NCBI GenBank assembly: GCA_013399115.1
Contig: VXAA01003176.1
Coordinates: 619,104 to 683,103, forward strand
Length of the DNA: 64,000 bases
From: Anseranas semipalmata
Taxonomy: Eukaryota > Chordata > Aves > Anseriformes > Anseranatidae
Direction of reading: 5' to 3'
A model generated the notes under the pieces. That model ran no database searches, was not told the origin of the DNA, and saw nothing but the letters and a program-made list of their open reading frames with translations. This document shows, in pieces, positions 14,495-27,069 of the stretch. Both the position numbers and the translations under genes were made by a program. Positions within the stretch are counted from its first letter, which is position 1, and the number at the start of each line of letters is the position of its first letter.

Positions 14495-15524
14495 CTGACA
14501 GGAAGGACAGCAAGAGCTAGTAAGGGAACTTTCCAATCAGCAATGCAAAGGCACTGGTTTATTGACACTGCTTTTTCATTTTCAGACTTGACACTTGACA
14601 CAAGGTATACAACCTTTCAGATTAAGGCCCAGGAACATGCTCATTGTTCCCTTCTGCCACTCAGTCATTTCTCTTCATTTAGCTATTTCCCTTTGAATTT
14701 GCTATGTGGGCTGAAGCTGAATCAATATGAATAATACTGTTTTCCCTTTAATGCATGGCAAAACCTTTAAGAAAAATATCTGTGCTCTTATAGTTAGGGT
14801 TGGATAGTTCTCAGTCTGTAAGTAATAACAAGAAAATACTCAAAGTCAGCAGAATCTAATGCCAAACTGAAAATATCCAGCAGGAAAAGTACAAAAACTT
14901 CCTAAGATACCTCTTGGTAGTTACACAGTTAAAAGGATTACAGAACAGATTTGAGTACTCTGGAGCAATGTGTATAGCACATGTACACACATGCACACAC
15001 TTTCTAGGAGCCGGGTGTTAAAAAGTCATGGTCCTTTCTCCCTTTTTTGTTCTTCACTGTCCCTTTGAAGTAGATAGCTGCAGTATCTGGGAAAACAAAA
15101 ACTACACCTGTAAGCAGACCCTAAGATAGATGCTGGTTCCAGAACTGTCATTACCTTGTAATGGGATACAAAGCTTTTCACATTGCAGTTTTGCACAGAA
15201 AATAATCAGTGTCCTAACATCACGATCTGATGGTTTTCTTCTGTGACATATGTCCAAATGTCTTGGTGATCTTCCTCCATTCCAAACAGACTCCTGATCA
15301 CATCATGGAAACATTCACTTGCTGAAACCAATGCCAGCTTTATCTGTAAACATCTCTGTGAGGGCAGAGAAAGCTCTGCAGTAAGCAGAAGGCTTAACCA
15401 AACAGCTGAAATTAAGGAGGGTTCACCTCAATGAAGACTAACTCCCTCATCAACAACCCAGAAAAAAACACAACAAAACACCCAAGCCTTAATGAATGTA
15501 CAGAGTCACACTGGCATGTAAGGG

Positions 15525-15539
15525 AAAAAAAAAAAAAAA
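15525..15539. repeat. Poly(A) tract, 15 A
   Basis: This is a pure A15 run about 100 bp before a GC-rich patch. No coding signal is associated with it and it may be a degraded retroposon tail. Confidence 0.8.
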
Positions 15540-15639
15540 GCTGACGCTTGTAAAATGTTATTTCAAAATAGAGAAGTAATAACAACAGCACAGATCCTTG
15601 TGTCACGCAAACAGAACTTTCAGCTTAGAAACTTAGTGC

Positions 15640-15910
15640 TTAGGAAAGGCTTCCTCAGCATGCAGAAGAGCCTGAGCATGTCTGGTCTGAGGAACAGCTC
15701 TCCCCTTTATGCAGAAAACTGTGGCCACAACCCTCCTGGGGTAGAAAAAGGCTGGGGAGGGCCCTGTGGTGAGTCGGTGTTCCTACCAGCCAGGCGAGGG
15801 GAGGACGGCGATGTTCTTCGCCCCACAGGAGCAGCTGGCCTAAGTCTGGCGGCCCAGCAAAAGACTGGCTACAGCACACACAGGCTGCCGTGTCCATGAG
15901 CAGGAGAGGG
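15640..15910. other. GC-rich patch of unknown origin in the intron
   Basis: About 270 bp of clearly higher GC content stands out from the AT-rich intron around it, with scattered CpGs (for example around ggcgagg and gacggcgatg). Open frames cross it on both strands (about 114 and 80 codons), but neither resembles a known protein and long frames are expected where stop codons are rare. It could be a decayed LTR or retroposon, or an intronic regulatory element. I could not match it to the two LTR families seen nearby. Confidence 0.4.
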
Positions 15911-18593
15911 AGGTCTCAGTGTCTACATGAAAGATCTATGGATCAAGAACAGCAGCTCCACTATTCTTCCATGGTATAGCCTAGAGCCATGAGAAAATGA
16001 ATCTACAATCATGGGAAAGCAGAACAAAGCTGCTTCGCCAGATACGTAGCAAAGAGAGAAAAAAAAAAGCCAGCAAAAAAAAATAAAACTCTGGAAACCT
16101 GGTACACAAAAGCCAGGTTGGGCAGTGGTGCCCATACGCTCATCAGCATCTTGTACTCCATGGGAACAGGGGGAGAAGAAAATACCCACAACTTCCATCT
16201 AGGACACATTCTGTTTTTGAGACAGATATTTTACAAGAACTCCACCTGCAGTCTTTTCTTTCCTAACCCAGCCAAGCTAGATGCATCAGTGGCTTAGTTC
16301 TTATATGGAAACTTGCTGTATGCTGTTTTCTTACTGAACCTGCAGCTTAAGTAGAACTAAATTTTCAAAACACTGAATAGTTATTTCTCTAACAAATGCC
16401 ATTCCGATCTGAGAGTTACACAAAAAGCATTTTCTTTTTAAATTAAAGCTATTTCCCAAAGGAAAGCTAGTATTCTTTGTTCATTTAAATTCAAACTATA
16501 CATAATTTATTTTACAGGCTTAGCAGTTAAACTATTTAGAAATGAGACAACTAAACTAGGTACCCAAGAGTCTTTTTCTACTTCTGCTGGAATTGTTTTA
16601 AATTATTTTAAGAGCTAAAATACAAGCCTAAAACTCCACTGGGATCTTCAAATAAAGTGACATTGCAAATCTGAAAAGAACAGAAGTATTCTTCAGTAGA
16701 AATAGTTTTATAAAAAAAAACCAACAGTATATGAATTATACTTTCTTTGTGCTTTCATTGTACAGAAGTTGCAAGCTAAATGTATAAAAAACAGGGTGAC
16801 ATTAAATACGTACATTATACAGAAGCTCCAGCTAAATAATCTAATGACCTCTTCTAGTTTTCTAACTATGAAATATGTAATGAGAAGAAAAACAAACTTC
16901 TAATGGAATTAAAGTCCAGAGAAAATAACCAAAGGCATGGTTTTCATTAGCTTGAATGCTCTTTGGTGCAATTTAGCTCTTCATTATTTGTTTATCCAGA
17001 AGAAATTAGCTTAGAAGAAATTTGTGCTACCTAAACTCAGAATCACAGTTTTTAAAGATACCTGGGTGCCTGACAACTATTGAAGCAGATTGTTGGCTAG
17101 CTGCTTAATTTTTTTTTAAAGACTTGGACCAGACAACTTGTAATATTTTGCTTAGAATGAGTACTGAAACAGAATTTCATGCGTTTTTGCTCTTTGTTGT
17201 ATTTACTTACCGTGTATATCATAATAAAAATAAATTGTAAACAATGGTTTTGAAAAATATGCTGTGCAAACAGAACTGAGGTAGGGATACAAAGCATAGG
17301 CTTATCTGAAGCATATTGAAACCAGGTGGGAGGCAGAGGACTTCCATTCTACTCTCCTATTTTTGCATGATCACAACTGTTCAAAATTCTCACCCATGAG
17401 ACAGAAACTTTACAGGCCTGATCTCATCCTGAAAGTAACATTCGCTTACATACTTCAGAAGTGAACTGAATGAAAAAAACCTCCCCACTATAAATCAAAA
17501 AGAAAAAAAAAAAAAGCTGAATCTGTAATGATTTATTTACAAGTTGTAGCGCTACACTGATCATGGTTAATAGCTGCAGTTTCACCTGCTGAGACAGACC
17601 TACAGAATTTGCACGCTCAGCTTTTCTCAACTTTTAGTCCTTTACTAGAAAAATGACCTTCATTATAGAGTTATACCTTTGACTATCTGGAAACGGAGGG
17701 GAGGGAAGGAAGTCAGCTATCTGACTGAATCCCTTTAGCTAGAATCCCTTTATAGTCATGCACTGAGCCTGCATATTTTTTTTGTAGGTTTGACAGCTTA
17801 GTGTTTTAAAGATTCCTGCCTTGCTTGTCTAGGGGAAAAGATGAGTACCATGGCTGTGCTGAGGCCAGGCTCCAAAACTCGTGTACAACAGACAACAGAG
17901 TATATACAGAGAGCTACTAGATGATCTTCAGAGTCAGACCTACATATGTTGTGTGTGTGTATAACATATACCTACAGACACACCCCTATATACTGAGATC
18001 AAAGTATTTTTAAGAAAGCTCACTATGAAATTTTAGTAAATAATACTCTAACAGTGCACTCTTTCTTATAGTTAAGTTTTTGTTTTATATGACAGTATTT
18101 TAATTTCCCAGTACATATTTCTCTAGCACAGAATTTCTTCTACAACTTCTGCACACAGATGTACCAAATGGAGAAATTTATACCAACGTTGTGCAGACAA
18201 AAGTCCTTAAAAATTATTTAAAGGATGTTCTTACATAGCAGGTTCACTTATATTGCAATAAATTAGCAAAAAGAAAAAAAAAATATTTTCAGGAAAAATC
18301 AAAAATGCTAAATTGAAAACAAAATTAGTCAAAACAAAATAGTCTTTGTGAAGGATTTTGCATAATACCTATAAAAACTGTTGCAGATTTCTTGTATGCT
18401 CCCTACACAAAACCCAATATCTTAACGGAAACATAGAATAGTTGAATTCACAAAATTTTTAGAAGGAGATGTAAGTAAAAAAGTGTGGTGGTTTTACCCT
18501 GATGGGCAGCTGAACTCCACCACAACCACTCTCTCACTCTCCTTCCTCAAAGGAACCGCCACAGCAACAGACAACACAGGGAGATTAATATAA

Positions 18594-18599
18594 TTTATT
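18594..18599 (-). promoter_or_regulatory. LTR poly(A) signal AATAAA
   Basis: A canonical AATAAA is read on the minus strand at the U3-R/U5 position expected inside the minus-oriented LTR. It lies in the same direction as MARCHF1 transcription, so it could in principle cause premature intronic polyadenylation. No use of it can be shown from sequence. Confidence 0.55.
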
Positions 18600-18764
18600 G
18601 CCTATCACTAGCAGACGAGAGCAGTAAGAAGCTACAAGCAAACTACAAACACCTTCCCCCATCCACCCTCTTCTACCTCCTCCTCCCGAGCAGTGCAGGG
18701 GAAGGGGAATGGGGGCTGCGGTCAGTCCCTAACGCTGTGTCTCCGCCGCTCCTTCACGGTCACT

Positions 18765-19145
18765 CTCTGCCCCTGCTCCACGTGGGGTCCCTCCCACAGG
18801 ATGCCATCCTTCCCGAGCTGATCCTGCGTGGGCTTCCCACAGGCTGCAGCTCTTCCAGAACTGCTCCCAGATGGGTCCGTACCATGGGGCCCATCCCTCA
18901 GGACCAAACTGCTCCAACATGGCTCCCCCACAGGCGGCAGCTCCCGCCAGGCCTCCTGCTCCTGCGTGGGCTCCTCTCCACGGGCTGCAGCTCCGGCCCG
19001 GGGCCTGCTCCTGCGGGGGCTCCCATGGGCCGCAGCCTCCTTCAGGCCACATCCACCTGCTCCATGGGGGCTCCTCCATGGCTGCAGCGTGGAGATCTGC
19101 TCCGTGGGGTACCCATGGGCTGCAGGGGGACGGCCTGCTCCACCA
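18765..19145 (-). repeat. Degenerate tandem repeats in the LTR U3
   Basis: On the minus strand the motif GGAGCAG recurs about eight times, typically 40-60 bp apart (near 18.77, 18.86, 18.91, 18.95, 19.00, 19.05, 19.10 and 19.14 kb). It is usually preceded by GCAGCCC(A/G)TGG-like sequence and CCCACG-like spacers. The units have diverged by point changes and small gaps. Such arrays sit in the U3 enhancer region of this avian LTR family. They generate the long overlapping open frames seen here on both strands. Confidence 0.75.
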
Positions 19146-19794
19146 TGGGCCTCTCCACGGGCCGCAGGGGAACTTGTGCTGCGGCGCCTGGAGCCCCTCC
19201 TGCCCTCCTTCTGCACTGCCCTGGGTGCCTGCAGGGCTGTTTCTCACTCCTCTCTCCCAGCTGCTGTGGCACAGCAGTTTGTTCCCTTCCTTAAATCTAC
19301 TCTCATAGAGGCACAACCAGCGTCGCTCCCTGGCTCGGCTCTGGCCAGCGGCGGGTCCCTTTTGGAGCCGGCTGCAGCTGGCTCTGATCTGACATGGGGC
19401 AGCTGCTGGGCTCTGCTCACAGAGGCCACCCCTGCAACTCCCCTGCTACCAAACCCTTGCCACGTAAACCCAATACAAAATAAAAAGTTAAAGATTACTG
19501 AGAAGCAACAATTTAAAATATTTTTCCAGTATTTCTTTTTGTTCAAAAAATTAATTGTATTTAAGGCACATCCAAATGATGCTGAAAATCTTACTGATAA
19601 TGCAATGCTTGATTGAAAAATTGTATGTGACATATTAAATTCATATTAAACTTATGTACCATAATGGCTATGCAAAAGGAGTAAGTGAAGTTACTAGTAA
19701 TTTAAGGTATACAATCTCCTTCACTGAAGGGCATATTGACACCATATATATATAAATGAGAGAAACTTCACATTTTATTCAAATCATGAAATGC

Positions 19795-20339
19795 TGTTTG
19801 TCATGGTTTTGGCTAGGACAGAGTTAATTTTCTTCATAGAGGCTCACACGATGCTGCATTTTGGGCTGATGATGAAACTAGCGGTGCCAGCCCCGCGATG
19901 CTGTCGCTGCTGCAGAGCAGCGCTGGCACAGAGGCAAGGCCTCTCCTGCCCCTGGCGCTGCCCGGCCAGCAGGAGGCTGGGGGTGCCCCAGCAGCTGGAG
20001 GGGACACAGCCAGCACAGCTGGCCCGGGCTGGCCAAAGGGATGTCCCACACCGCCTGGGTCGTGCTCAGCAGCGACAGCCGGGGCACAGGAGGAGGACGG
20101 GGGGACGCTGGGGCGACAGCGTCGGTCTGCCCAGGAAACCGCTCCGCATGCCCAGCCCCGCTCTCCTGGGAGTGGCCGAGCGCCTGCCTGCGATGGGAAG
20201 CGGCGAGGGGATTCCTGCTTTGGCTCCGCTTGCGCGCGGCTTTCGCTGGCCCTGGGGAGCGGTCCTCATCTCAGCCCGGGAGTTCTCACGCTTTTACCGC
20301 GCTGATTCTCTCCCATCCCGCCTGGGCTGCACCACAACA
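19795..20339 (+). mobile_element. Solo LTR of a second avian ERVL-type family, plus orientation
   Basis: This roughly 545-bp element includes TGTCATGGTTTTGGCTAGGA near its 5' end and finishes CACCACAACA. It carries the family's landmark blocks: GACAGAGTTAATTTTCTTCA, a GGAGGGGACACAGCC block, GATGGGAAGCGG, and CTCTCCCATCCCGCC close to the 3' end. The direct repeat AATGCT flanks it (19790-19795 and 20339-20344), the expected kind of target-site duplication, so it inserted as a unit and is now a solo LTR. The segment between the CATCCCGCC block and the terminus is shorter than usual for the family, indicating a deletion. I do not see the usual TATA-like AATAAAA block in mid-LTR; a GC-rich replacement stands there, so promoter activity is doubtful. 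A 303-codon frame crossing it is spurious. Confidence 0.82.
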
Positions 20340-23254
20340 ATGCTAAACAAAGAACTCAAAAGTCAGGCATCTTCAGAATTTGGTATAGTCTTAAATTCCA
20401 TGAAAATGAAGTATTTTCCCTCGTTTCCCCTGGTCCTGTTCATTGCAAAAGTTAGAAGGCAGGAAGAGAAGTATGAAGTGAGATGGCTACAGTTTGTAGA
20501 CATTCATATGCTAATTGAATTTATGTTGATTTTCAGAAAAACAGCAAGAGATATTGTGAATGACTGTCCACTTCTCATCAAATTAAGATTTTTTTTTACA
20601 CAACCACTTCTTACACAATCTCAGTTTAGAAGATCAACTAAAATCTGTATTAAGCAAAGAGTTCACATAGAAAATTTCCAGGTTTTCCTGACAGTGATTT
20701 AATTTGGCAAAATCACAGCAACCAAAATTATGATCTAGAAACACCAGGTACCCTTAAGCGGTTGCTCACCACCTGAGCTGCTTATTTCAAGAGATACAAA
20801 TAGATTCCAACAGGTCTGAAGCTTTTTCTTCATGTGCAAGGTAACAATTTTACTCTCATTAAAGAAAACAGCTGCTAATCTCTACCGTCACTGGAAAAAC
20901 AGCAGTTATCCTAACCTGTCTTTCACTAATCCACTTTACTCTTTGGTAATTAAGAAAATAGGCCTATTTCTATGCTGCTGTAGCAAAGCAGAAATTGCAT
21001 ATATTCTGTAGGAGTCTTGTGTGCATTGTGAAAATCAGTTGGCAAGCACTCCTCTATGACATTATCTATACAGCTGATTTCCATAGATGACTATTGTCAA
21101 AGCGGGCTGATTAAGGATAAGAATGAATCAGCATGTCCATCCTTGTGCTTCAAGCTACATAAGAGTCTCATCGTTAGGAGCAGCGCTGGTGGAAAAGAGT
21201 TTGCAGCAATTCTGCATCACCAGAACTCCTTCAGTGGATCCTGTATTAAAGACTGGCATGCATGAAGCCATCCAAACGCCTGATACATTTTTCAAGGATT
21301 TTTGGCCATTGCATACAGACAACGGGTTTAGCTACAGCAAGGTAGCAAAGACAACTTTTATAGACTTTCTCAAAAATATACCAGGGCAAATTTTATCGTC
21401 ATTAACAAACGCACAACCCAGAGGAATGCCTCTGAGGCTTTCAAAAATAGAAGAGGATAGGGGGGTAGTTTACTTCCACTCAAAGGGAATATTGTTGGAG
21501 CACCCTAAGACCAATCCTCAGCATGGACTCTGGTGATGTTTAAAGTAAAGGTTAAACTAAAGGATGTGCCTCAAAGCAGGCCCCTTATCTGAACTAAAGC
21601 ACTTATGGAGATCCCCTTCACTGACAAAATTAGCAGGAGCCTTGTGATTGTCACATGTTTACTGCCACTTGCTACACACCGTGACCGAGAGCATCACAAT
21701 AAATTAATGCCCATGCCCAATACCATACTTTCATTTCCCTGGGGATGGAAGTATACCAGTAGAATAGAAATGCTTTCAAACTTCAAACAGATCTCCCAAG
21801 TAAAATGGGAAAATAGCTTCTCCATATAAATATGCTTAAGGAAGATAATGTCTATTCCAAAAATAAAAAATTTTTTTAGGTGAGAAAGGACTAAAAATGC
21901 AGTCAAAATCTTGCCCATCACAGGAAAACATATCTGGACTCATAATGATTATGCAAAGATAAACTGTCACCCAGTTCGGTGGGTATATCTCATAGCTAGA
22001 TCTGTTACTGAAGGGAGCTTAGTCAGGGAGAAACAGCACAGCTGAAAAATGTTGGACCAAGTGAATCCCTGGCTTTGGTTTTAGCTATGCATATTAATAG
22101 CTGCCAGCACGAATTACCATGTGCTCCTAGGCTATCTTATTGGTCCAAAAAGAACCAACTCCATAGGTTTGCAAAAGATTTCCCAAAATTGCTTGTTACT
22201 GTCTAATAGTCTTAAAAAACAAAACAAAACCTGTTCACCTGTCTCAAAAAAGACATTCTCTCTTTCTGCCAGCTTATATAGTGCTTATAGTGCTTTTAGA
22301 CAGTTAGAACCTAAACTGTAAAGCAAACACTTTACAAACACAGAAAATAAGTAACTCATTCATAAAAAAGAAACTGAAAAAATATCAAAAACTCTGCTCC
22401 TGCATATCTCCTGCATCCATTTTATTCCACTGTTAAATCATTAAGTGATCTAAATGCCAAATCGGTCTTCCTCTCCATTTAAACACAGTGCGAATGAAGC
22501 ACATTAATTCTGCATACCGAATGTAATCAATTTGTATACCTCTTCGCTGTCACTCCTGCCCTCCCATTATACCATACAGTCAGCTGCCTTTATCTGACTA
22601 GAGAAAAACACATTTTCAAAATGTTGCACCACACCAGTGTAATTTTGTAACAGTTTAGGCAAAGCTTTCTCTTGATTTCTGTAAACGTGATCAAAATTGT
22701 CAGAGACCCAAGAACAAACTACATTAGCAAAAGCACACTAAATCATTAATTTTGTCAACATTTCTTATCCTTCTATTAATCTTCCATTATAGGTGATAAA
22801 TAGAATATCTAACCATCTAAAGAGTTACAAGTAATTTCTACCTCAGATGCACTGTCAATGCAACTCAACATATATGTCAGACAATATTTACTTCAGTGAA
22901 CACATCCCTAAGGAACTAAGGACTGCGACTTAAAAAAGGATTTAGATTTCTTCCCACCCGCCTGGTGGAAGTCAAATCTTTAAAAAACTAAACTCCATAC
23001 AGAATATATGCAATCTTTAAGTATTTACTAATGGGACCCTTAAAACCTCCTCTCATCCAAACTTTCTGGCAGGAAGCAGTGCCATTTCAACTATTTGCAT
23101 TAAATAGATCGTAGATAAAATAATAACAGGTTTTGAGAGAAAGAACCAGAAATCAAGAGTCACTTCTTCCCCCATATGTGACCCTAACCACAACAAAGAC
23201 ATGCTTGCCTTCTTTCAGCTATTCTTGCATTGTTCCAAATCATGGAGAGCTTCC

Positions 23255-23390
23255 AAAAGAGACTGCATAACCAGATGGCTAAATAGGTGGCAGATGGGGC
23301 TTTGAACCATCAGGCTGAGAAGGGAATTAACCAGGATTTCATACTGCTTCAAAGGTTGATGAACCACTAGACCATCATCTAGGCGAGGAG
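23255..23390 (-). mobile_element. Ancient tRNA-derived SINE (amniote MIR-like) remnant
   Basis: Read on the minus strand, the segment has an RNA polymerase III A box TGGTCTAGTGG at 23374-23364. A degenerate B box GGTTAATTCCC follows 31 bp later at 23332-23322, and then CCCATCTGCCAC-like SINE body. This is the layout of very old tRNA-derived SINEs shared by birds, turtles and crocodiles. No cloverleaf can be closed, so it is not a functional tRNA gene. The family name is an inference and divergence is high. Confidence 0.6.
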
Positions 23391-26300
23391 ATTCCTATAA
23401 AAAAGTCACCTTGTAAAAAGAAGGCTCCAAACAGGAAAGTAAGCAGCAACAATAATTCTTATGAGGAGCCAACATGCAGGACAAGATTCAGAGATTTGGC
23501 TCCTAATGAGGGAATGTATCATCTTGAGACCCTGGGGAAGACACTAACATCCCAGGGAGGAGCAGGTTAAATACCCTCTTCAGCCAAACACTACAGACTG
23601 GCAGTTCAGCATCCTCCAGTTGTTGGTGATTTTGGAGGACTCTGGATGGTATTTCAAGTCCATGTATTCAGCACTACAGTTTAAATTATTTATTTATAGA
23701 TCCATTTTCACTGTTTCAGTATAAATACTTCAAATGAGTATGCAGTTTCAATGGTAGTATTTGAGTCTATATATCTATCCTCTGTTTACCTTTCTCCTCT
23801 TTCCTCAAGTCCAATCTCTGAAGACTTGTTCCCTCCCAAGAGGCTTTCTGCCTGTTGATTTTCGAGCACGCTACTACATGAATAATGGAGAATGTAAGGT
23901 TTTTTATGCAAGATACTACATTTGCAGGTTCTGCTAAATAATATTATGAAAAAAATGTTAAAACACTTGATTTCACAGAGATCAACTACTTAATCTTATT
24001 GTCTCTTGTCAAGTGTAATGTACACCATTTCTTCCCATCTATGATTGTGTTAACACAGAAATACCCATATTAAATGTCTCCTAAGTTTATAACTGCCTTT
24101 TAAATAATTCTCCAGCTTTTTTAAGCTGATTTTTGAAAGTGATGCTTGAAATAGATTCCACAGATTTCATTAACCCAACTTCATTAACTACTTCTAGCCA
24201 TTCTTAACAGTCTTCTTGTATGCTCTGCTCTATTTACTCCTCTAATGAGGGCATTCCTTTAACTGACTACATACAGAGTCATCATGGAGTTAAAAAAAAT
24301 CAGTATTCTATTTCCGATATGTATGTTTTCATAGTGAAGAATTCCATCTTATTTATACGTGTATGGTTTCTTTCGGCTAATTATAGTTCAGTGTTATTGC
24401 TGAAACGACTGCATCAGTGCTCCAAAAAGATTTTACACCAAAAACATAACTAGTCAAACAGAAAGTATCTTTCAATTCTTCCATCGTAAATAATAAAAAT
24501 AACATACCAGTAATTCAGTGTCAATACACAAATGATACACTTATGATACACTAACTATTACTGTAATATCAACTAACACTTTTTCTTTCCTTAGCAGTTC
24601 CTATGTGAAAAACCATGGGACTAAATCCTCCCAATCCATTCACTTTATCATGTCCCAAACATAGCTTTTCCCTTCAGGGAGATTACCCTTGTGCAGACCA
24701 GAGAAAGATACTTCTGAGGTTGCTCCTCAAGCCACACAGCAAATGGCAGAGTAAAACATATAAGAGGAAAATCTCTGAAACAGGGCAGATTAGGAAAAGG
24801 GGGACTATACGATTTAGAAAGCCTACTTTGTAAATCTCAAAAATACACAAAAAATTAAATAAAAAGTAGGTGCTATAACTCAGCATTGCCAGAACTTACA
24901 TAGTTGCCCATAATCACAGAATCAGAAACCTTGCCTTTGAATAGACTCAAGAAGAAAGGAATAGGTTCAGTGAAGGGATTGTAAAGATCATCATTAATGT
25001 CATGTCATTGTTTCATCATTTTGGAACTAGAGAAATGGTGACACTAGAAGGGGAAATGTCTCACTTGAAGTGACCAAGAGGCCTGCATTAGACTAGCTGA
25101 AATATGTATTGCGCCACAGTGCTACACTTTTGTCTTCATCACTAGCGTGCTTATGTTAGAACAGGATGCGTCCTGTCACATTCCCACTCATGCAGCTAAA
25201 TGCACATAGAGGAAAGTGCTTATAGCCTTACGTGCATATACAAATGTGTTTCACTGCCAGTAATTCATGAGGAAGTAAAGCAAAAAAAAATTACCTTCCC
25301 AAATGCTTAATGACATAATAACTGGCACCAGGAGAGGTTTAAGATCCCTGTTCCTCCGCTGTTTCCACACACTCACCCCGTCTACGTGAGACACATGCCT
25401 CTCAGACAGTTTTGTCACATCAATTAGAAAACAGGAATATCTTTGATGAAAAGCTTGAAGAAACACTTAAGAAAACAAAATTTCCACATCACAACCAGCT
25501 ATGGTAATTCCAGTCTTGGAATAATTATAACAAAAAAGCTTTTTATATTTCTCATGCAGAAAAATGGTTACTGTATACATGCACATCACTGTTGAAATGC
25601 AAATCTTTCTTTGTTTCAGAAGAAGCAAGACTGGGAATCTGAAGAGAAAAATGCCACAGATTGCGAGTTAACAAAGTGCATAGGCCTGTCCTGAAAACCA
25701 GAAACTACAGTAGTAAAAACGTCTTCCTTTTTCTTCAGCTGTCTGCAAACTATAACTTACCAGCTATGAAAAAAAAAATATATGCTACTGATTTTGTAAT
25801 GTTCTTCCTCAATGTATTGTCATCACTACAGTACACCTAGTAATGATAGCAAATAATAAAGCATTACCCCTGACAATGAAGAAAAGTGCACTTATGATTC
25901 TTGACAAATTTTGCACAACAGGCCAAGTTATCAACTTGAGTATCAACTGTGCTGAGTTTAACTCTAGCTGTTCAAAGAGCATCTCCACTGATAGCAAGCA
26001 CAGGAACACACCCCTTTCAAAAGTTTTCAACCTTCCTCTACTAAACAAGAGTCTAGCTGAAAAGTTTGCATGCACATCCAAAAATTCCATCCTTGAACAA
26101 GCTCCAAGTCTTGCAAAAAGTGCCTGAATAATTATAATAAAATTGAATGTGTTGAGAAGACAGATGAAAGACTGGAGTGCACTTTCTATCTGAAAGCAAA
26201 GTCTAGGCAACAGTTAGGATTAATCTACATGAGAAAGTTACAAAACTTTAATTTACCATTTATTTTTTAATATGGTATAGTCAAGCCTGTAGAAATACCC

Positions 26301-26584
26301 ATAATGAAATAATTTATTTCCATTTTTGAGTATTTATATTCAGTTAATGATGACTAAGTGGCCCTATTATATATGTACTGTGCCTACTACACTGGATCTT
26401 CAATACATGCTGGCTTGGTGGTTCAGAAATTTAAGACAACTCTGTAGCTGTTGAAGTAGTTATCTGTGCACATCTCTCCATCACACCATGCAGACATACT
26501 TCAAGTGCTTCAAAAATATATAACACAGTTACAAAAATACAAAGAAACAGCAGTAGTGGTAAGGTGAAGAGGTCCCAAGCCCGT

Positions 26585-26650
26585 GGTGTGGTCCCATTGT
26601 GCAAGCTAATGTACAGACACAGTTGGACTTTACTCAGAAGACTCTTAAAT
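26585..26650 (+). repeat. Old amniote interspersed-repeat remnant
   Basis: The stretch GGTCCCATTGTGCAAGC followed by TGTACAGACACA and a CAGAAGACTC segment resembles an abundant old amniote repeat that carries a CCCATTGTGC...CTGTACAAACACA signature. It is strongly diverged and its ends are not definable by eye. The identification rests on pattern recall only. Confidence 0.4.
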
Positions 26651-27031
26651 TATCACAACAGGCAATGGTCAGACAACTGAAATGCCCATTCTTGCTTGGT
26701 AAGTGTAACAAGGAGAGCATAGCACTAGCTGTATAAGTACTGGCTTCTATCTCTTGCTATGAAAAAGCACAATGCCTGCATGTTATCCTTTTTCTTTTTT
26801 ACTCTAGGATCTCTGCGGTGTGTTACTAGGTTGAAGTATACTGTGAAACTGCATGACATGGTATACCGAACTTCCTCATTTTGACTGTTTACATTTCCAT
26901 GCAAATTTCTTCCCAGCAAAGAAAAGTGAGAAGTTTGTGGTTACCATATCAAGAAACTAAGCCTTATCCTCATTTATACTTTGTAGATAAGAGTCAATGC
27001 TGGCACACAAGGTTCCCACCACCACCCCGCC

Positions 27032-27069
27032 AAAAAAAAAAAAAAGAAAGAAGGAAAGAAAGAAAGAAA
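27032..27069 (+). repeat. A-rich / GAAA simple repeat
   Basis: A 13-A run grades into imperfect GAAA/GAAG units. It is a simple sequence repeat and may have grown from a retroposon tail. Confidence 0.85.

Larger units (their letters stand above)
18484..19477 (-). mobile_element. Solo LTR of an avian ERVL-type endogenous retrovirus, minus orientation
   Basis: This roughly 990-bp GC-rich block reads on the minus strand as a full-length LTR. It starts TGTATTGGGTTTACGTGG and ends ACCACCACA, so it has TG...CA termini. Internally it has a long tandem-repeat U3, a degenerate TATA-like segment near 19.29 kb (minus gtagatttaagg), a poly(A) signal at 18599-18594 and a short U5. I recognise the layout from LTRs common in bird genomes, but the exact Repbase name is not determinable here. 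No gag, pol or env frame or second copy adjoins it, so it is a solo LTR. Flanks are A-rich on both sides and I cannot call a clean target-site duplication. Long open frames inside (up to about 260 codons) reflect GC content, not genes. Confidence 0.82.

Noticed and set aside
18722..19616. Several long overlapping open frames on both strands (up to about 262 codons) rich in Pro, Gly, Ala, Cys and Trp
   Set aside because: They lie mostly inside the GC-rich tandem repeats of an LTR. Multiple frames are open at once on both strands, as expected from few stop codons, and none resembles a protein family.
19791..20702. A 303-codon plus-strand frame, the longest plus-strand open frame in the window
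   Set aside because: Most of it is non-coding LTR sequence and the remainder is AT-rich intron. Composition changes at the LTR boundary and no domain is visible.
24905..24930. AATCACAGAATCAGAAAC, similar to a reverse-complement CR1 tail
   Set aside because: Too short, with no CR1 body next to it. Similar short AATCACAG strings occur elsewhere in the window.
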